From an uncultured Clostridia bacterium (GTDB lineage: Bacteria; Bacillota; Clostridia; TANB77; CAG-508), in contig CANQQQ010000005.1 in assembly GCA_947626025.1 (NCBI GenBank), positions 1 through 58,579 on the forward strand: 58,579 bases of DNA, in the 5' to 3' direction. The notes below the pieces were generated by a model, which was not told the origin of the DNA, searched no databases, and saw only the letters and a program-made list of their open reading frames with translations. Below are positions 56,361 through 58,579 of the stretch, piece by piece. The translations under genes were made by a program, and so were the position numbers. Position 1 is the stretch's first letter; the number at the start of each line of letters is the position of its first letter.

Positions 56361-57203
56361 ATGATTAATTTTACTAAAATGGAAGGGTTAGGAAATGATT
56401 ACGTATATATAGATTGCACAAAAATGCAGGATGATAAAATTAACAATATTGCGAAACTTGCATCTAAAATTAGCGATAGACATTTTGGAATAGGATCAGA
56501 TGGACTGATTTTAATATGTAAAAGTGACATAGCGGATTTTAAGATGAGAATGTTCAATTCAGATGGAACAGAGGCACAAATGTGTGGAAATGGAATAAGA
56601 TGTGTAGCTAAATATGTCTATGATAATGGATTAACTAAAAATACAAGTATTAATATTGAAACATTAGCAGGAATAAAAAAAATTGATTTAAAAATACAAA
56701 ATGAAAAAGTCATATTAGCTACAGTGCAAATGGGAAGGCCAATATTAGAACCAGAAAAAATACCTGTTATAGCAAATGAAAAACCTGTTAAGAATTTAAA
56801 ACTAAAAGCTGATGATAAAGAATTTGTATTTACTTGTGTATCAATGGGAAATCCTCACGCAATAACAGTTATAGATAATGTAGATGAATTTGATATTCAA
56901 AAATATGGGCCTATATTAGAAAATGATGAACATTTCCCTGAAAGAGCAAATATCGAATTCATACAAATAATAGATAAAACACATATAAAAATGAGAGTCT
57001 GGGAAAGAGGAGCTGGAGAAACATTAGCATGTGGAACAGGCGCTTGTGCTGTATGTGTATCAGCTACTCTCAACAATTTAGTAGAAAAAGACAAAGAAAT
57101 CGAGATACAATTACTAGGAGGAACTTTAAAAATAAAATGGGAGGATTTTGTATATATGACTGGACCAGCAACAACTGTATTTACAGGAGTATTTGAAGAA
57201 TAA
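56361..57203 (+). CDS. dapF: Diaminopimelate epimerase
   Basis: Converts L,L- to meso-diaminopimelate for lysine and peptidoglycan, 280 aa. Both catalytic cysteines are visible: C75 in QMCGNGIRC and C224 in ACGTGAC. Other hallmarks are MEGLGNDYVYID at the start, IGSDGLILI, MGNPHAI and RVWERGAGET. The start at 56361 follows AAAGGAGAGG by 7 bases; in-frame codons upstream lack a site. It is separated from the previous operon by a terminator. The next gene is 88 bases downstream, possibly cotranscribed. Confidence 0.96.
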   Translation: MINFTKMEGLGNDYVYIDCTKMQDDKINNIAKLASKISDRHFGIGSDGLILICKSDIADFKMRMFNSDGTEAQMCGNGIRCVAKYVYDNGLTKNTSINIETLAGIKKIDLKIQNEKVILATVQMGRPILEPEKIPVIANEKPVKNLKLKADDKEFVFTCVSMGNPHAITVIDNVDEFDIQKYGPILENDEHFPERANIEFIQIIDKTHIKMRVWERGAGETLACGTGACAVCVSATLNNLVEKDKEIEIQLLGGTLKIKWEDFVYMTGPATTVFTGVFEE

Positions 57204-57291
57204 TCTTTAACAGTTGTTAGTTTAACTTATTGAATTTAGAAAAGAATGATTTTAAAAAACAATAAAATGAGTAAGAAAGGAACTAAATAGA

Positions 57292-57846
57292 ATGAAAGAA
57301 CAATTTATCGAATTATTAAAAAGTACTAATAGAGAAGGAATAGAGGATTTAATTAATTTTTTACAGAAGACAGATTTTTTTGAAGCACCAGCAAGCACTA
57401 GGTTTCATGGAGATTACAAAGGTGGATTAATAGAGCACAGTATGAAAGTATATGAAATTGTAAAAGAAAAAGTAAAAAATGCAAGTTTAGAAATGAATGT
57501 ACCAGACGATACTATAATAATATCAGCATTATTACATGATATATGTAAGGCTAATTTCTATAAAGTAGATTATAGAAATGCAAAAAACGAACTAGGAGTT
57601 TGGGAAAAAGTACCATATTATACAGTGGACGACCAAATACCATATGGACATGGAGAAAAATCTGTAATGATGATTTCTGAATATATTAAATTAACACCAG
57701 AAGAAAAATATGCAATACGTTGGCACATGGGATTTACAGAGCCTAAAGAATTATATTCTACGATTGGATCTGCATATAAAAAATATCCTTTTGCTTTATT
57801 GTTATTTGAAGCAGATTTAGAAGCAACATATTTTTATAATATATAA
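57292..57846 (+). CDS. HD-domain phosphohydrolase
   Basis: A soluble 184-aa protein with a single HD domain: EHSMKVYEIV (first His), LLHDICKANFY (HD pair), a later GHGEKS and WHMGFT that may supply further metal ligands, and FEADLEATYFYN (final Asp). It resembles the HD hydrolases related to YhaM or nucleotidases common in Bacillota; the substrate cannot be told. AAAGGA precedes the ATG by about 12 bases. It ends in an A/T-rich region, 57847-57963, with a weak hairpin only. Confidence 0.8.
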   Translation: MKEQFIELLKSTNREGIEDLINFLQKTDFFEAPASTRFHGDYKGGLIEHSMKVYEIVKEKVKNASLEMNVPDDTIIISALLHDICKANFYKVDYRNAKNELGVWEKVPYYTVDDQIPYGHGEKSVMMISEYIKLTPEEKYAIRWHMGFTEPKELYSTIGSAYKKYPFALLLFEADLEATYFYNI

Positions 57847-57963
57847 AATAATTTTTTATATATTATTTTTTCTCTTGAATTTTGTTATTGTTAAGTTTTA
57901 ATTTAACGAGTAAAAATGAGCAAATTTTTCTCCATTTTTTGAAATTTTTTAATTAAAATTATT

Positions 57964-58323
57964 TTACTGCATTATTTTTTTTATTTCTTTATTAATAAAT
58001 TCTTTTATTACAGGTATATCTTTTATTGCTGTATCAAAAATAATGCTATAATCCATATCATAATATCCATGAGCAAAACGATTTCTCATTCCTCTTATTT
58101 CATTCCAATTTATATCATTTTGTGTTTCTTCAATATAATCTGATGTCAAATGATTAACAAGTTCTCCAATTTGAAATATAGGCATAGAAATTGCATTTCT
58201 AAAAATAACATTAGTATTAAAATCTTCTATATTCTTTCCAAACATATTAAAGGTTTTCTCTATTTGTTCACAATATTCTTTCATATGTAATAGTACTGTT
58301 AAATTTCTATTTAAATTACTCAT
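57964..58323 (-). CDS. hepT: HepT-like HEPN toxin
   Basis: A 119-aa, mostly helical HEPN (DUF86) protein. The toxin active-site motif RNRFAHGY matches RX4HXY, in which the Arg and His cleave RNA and the Tyr is the site that MntA AMPylates in characterised systems. Its ATG lies inside the end of the upstream gene (8-base overlap), so the pair is translationally coupled. The neighbour supplies the antitoxin. It forms a type VII-style HEPN/MNT module. Confidence 0.9.
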   Translation of the reverse strand: MSNLNRNLTVLLHMKEYCEQIEKTFNMFGKNIEDFNTNVIFRNAISMPIFQIGELVNHLTSDYIEETQNDINWNEIRGMRNRFAHGYYDMDYSIIFDTAIKDIPVIKEFINKEIKKIMQ

Positions 58324-58579
58324 ATATATTTAATCTCTCTTTCTTTACTTCATTATAAAATATATCTTTAGCAAGTTTTATTGTTTCACTATCATATTGT
58401 ATATCATCTGTGTATGTTTCTTCTATTACAATGTCAATTTGCTTTTTTAATATCTGCTCTATTTCATTAGCAAGTGCAGATAATTGTAAAAGTGTTTTTA
58501 ATTTTCCTTTTTTTATCATAATATCAACATCAGACTTTTTATCTGCTTCACCTCTTGCATATGAACCAAATATATATGC
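58316..58579 (-). CDS. mntA: MntA-like nucleotidyltransferase antitoxin (partial)
   Basis: Cut by the right edge; 87 residues are visible. GSYARGEADKKSDVDIMI holds the nucleotidyltransferase G-S motif and two catalytic Asp residues; a third acidic residue is in KKQIDIVIEE. It is coupled to hepT by an 8-base overlap, and in family members it neutralises HepT by AMPylation. It differs in sequence from the orphan MNT protein at 27573. Confidence 0.88.
   Translation of the reverse strand, partial: AYIFGSYARGEADKKSDVDIMIKKGKLKTLLQLSALANEIEQILKKQIDIVIEETYTDDIQYDSETIKLAKDIFYNEVKKERLNIYE

Overview
The window is strongly A+T-rich DNA from a Bacillota (Clostridia-like) chromosome. Evidence: the str ribosomal cluster (rpsL-rpsG-fusA-tuf), a long-form HPF, plsX-acpP, an ECF folate transporter under a THF riboswitch, near-consensus sigma-A promoters and strong Shine-Dalgarno sites. 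BspA-type surface proteins and a two-module NRPS ending in a reductase point to a host-associated (gut or oral) anaerobe; this lifestyle is inference. No rRNA, tRNA or CRISPR was found.

Layout. 1-12000, mostly minus strand: the N-terminus of a surface protein cut by the left edge, an 8-oxoguanine glycosylase, a ROK kinase, hpf, acpP, plsX, the str cluster, one unrecognised plus-strand gene and an HtrA-like protease. 12000-36900: an array of three giant minus-strand adhesins (1510, about 3430 and 2770 aa). Each has its own promoter and terminator, an N-terminal membrane anchor, DUF285/BspA repeats, InlB/MucBP/Cna-B-like stalk repeats and a C-terminal membrane helix. A lone MNT nucleotidyltransferase gene sits inside the array. 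37000-40000: a small operon with a VirD4/TraG-type coupling protein that is frameshifted inside its Walker A motif. 40000-45560: dnaJ-like, ddl, ecfT, ecfA (also frameshifted), folC and folT. 45700-56260, plus strand: a C-A-T-C-A-T-R NRPS, a 7TM sensor histidine kinase and an HD-GYP response regulator in one run. 56300-58579: dapF, an HD-domain protein, and a HepT/MntA toxin-antitoxin pair cut by the right edge.

Main observations. (1) The 3430-aa adhesin is out of frame at a (CA)16 tract between its ribosome-binding site and its membrane anchor. Loss of one unit or gain of two restores the frame, so this looks like an ON/OFF phase-variable surface protein. A second CA tract in the same context begins at the left edge. 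(2) Both frameshifted genes (virD4-like and ecfA) carry one extra C at a codon boundary, creating a CGG codon followed by +1-frame glycine. By eye, CGG is otherwise absent from the recognisable genes here, so CGG-dependent +1 decoding deserves a test. (3) Three unrelated genes (ROK kinase, tuf, rpsG) have their 3' ends or terminators duplicated just downstream. (4) The NRPS is translationally coupled to a sensor kinase, which suggests a peptide-aldehyde or pyrazinone product that may be sensed by its own operon.
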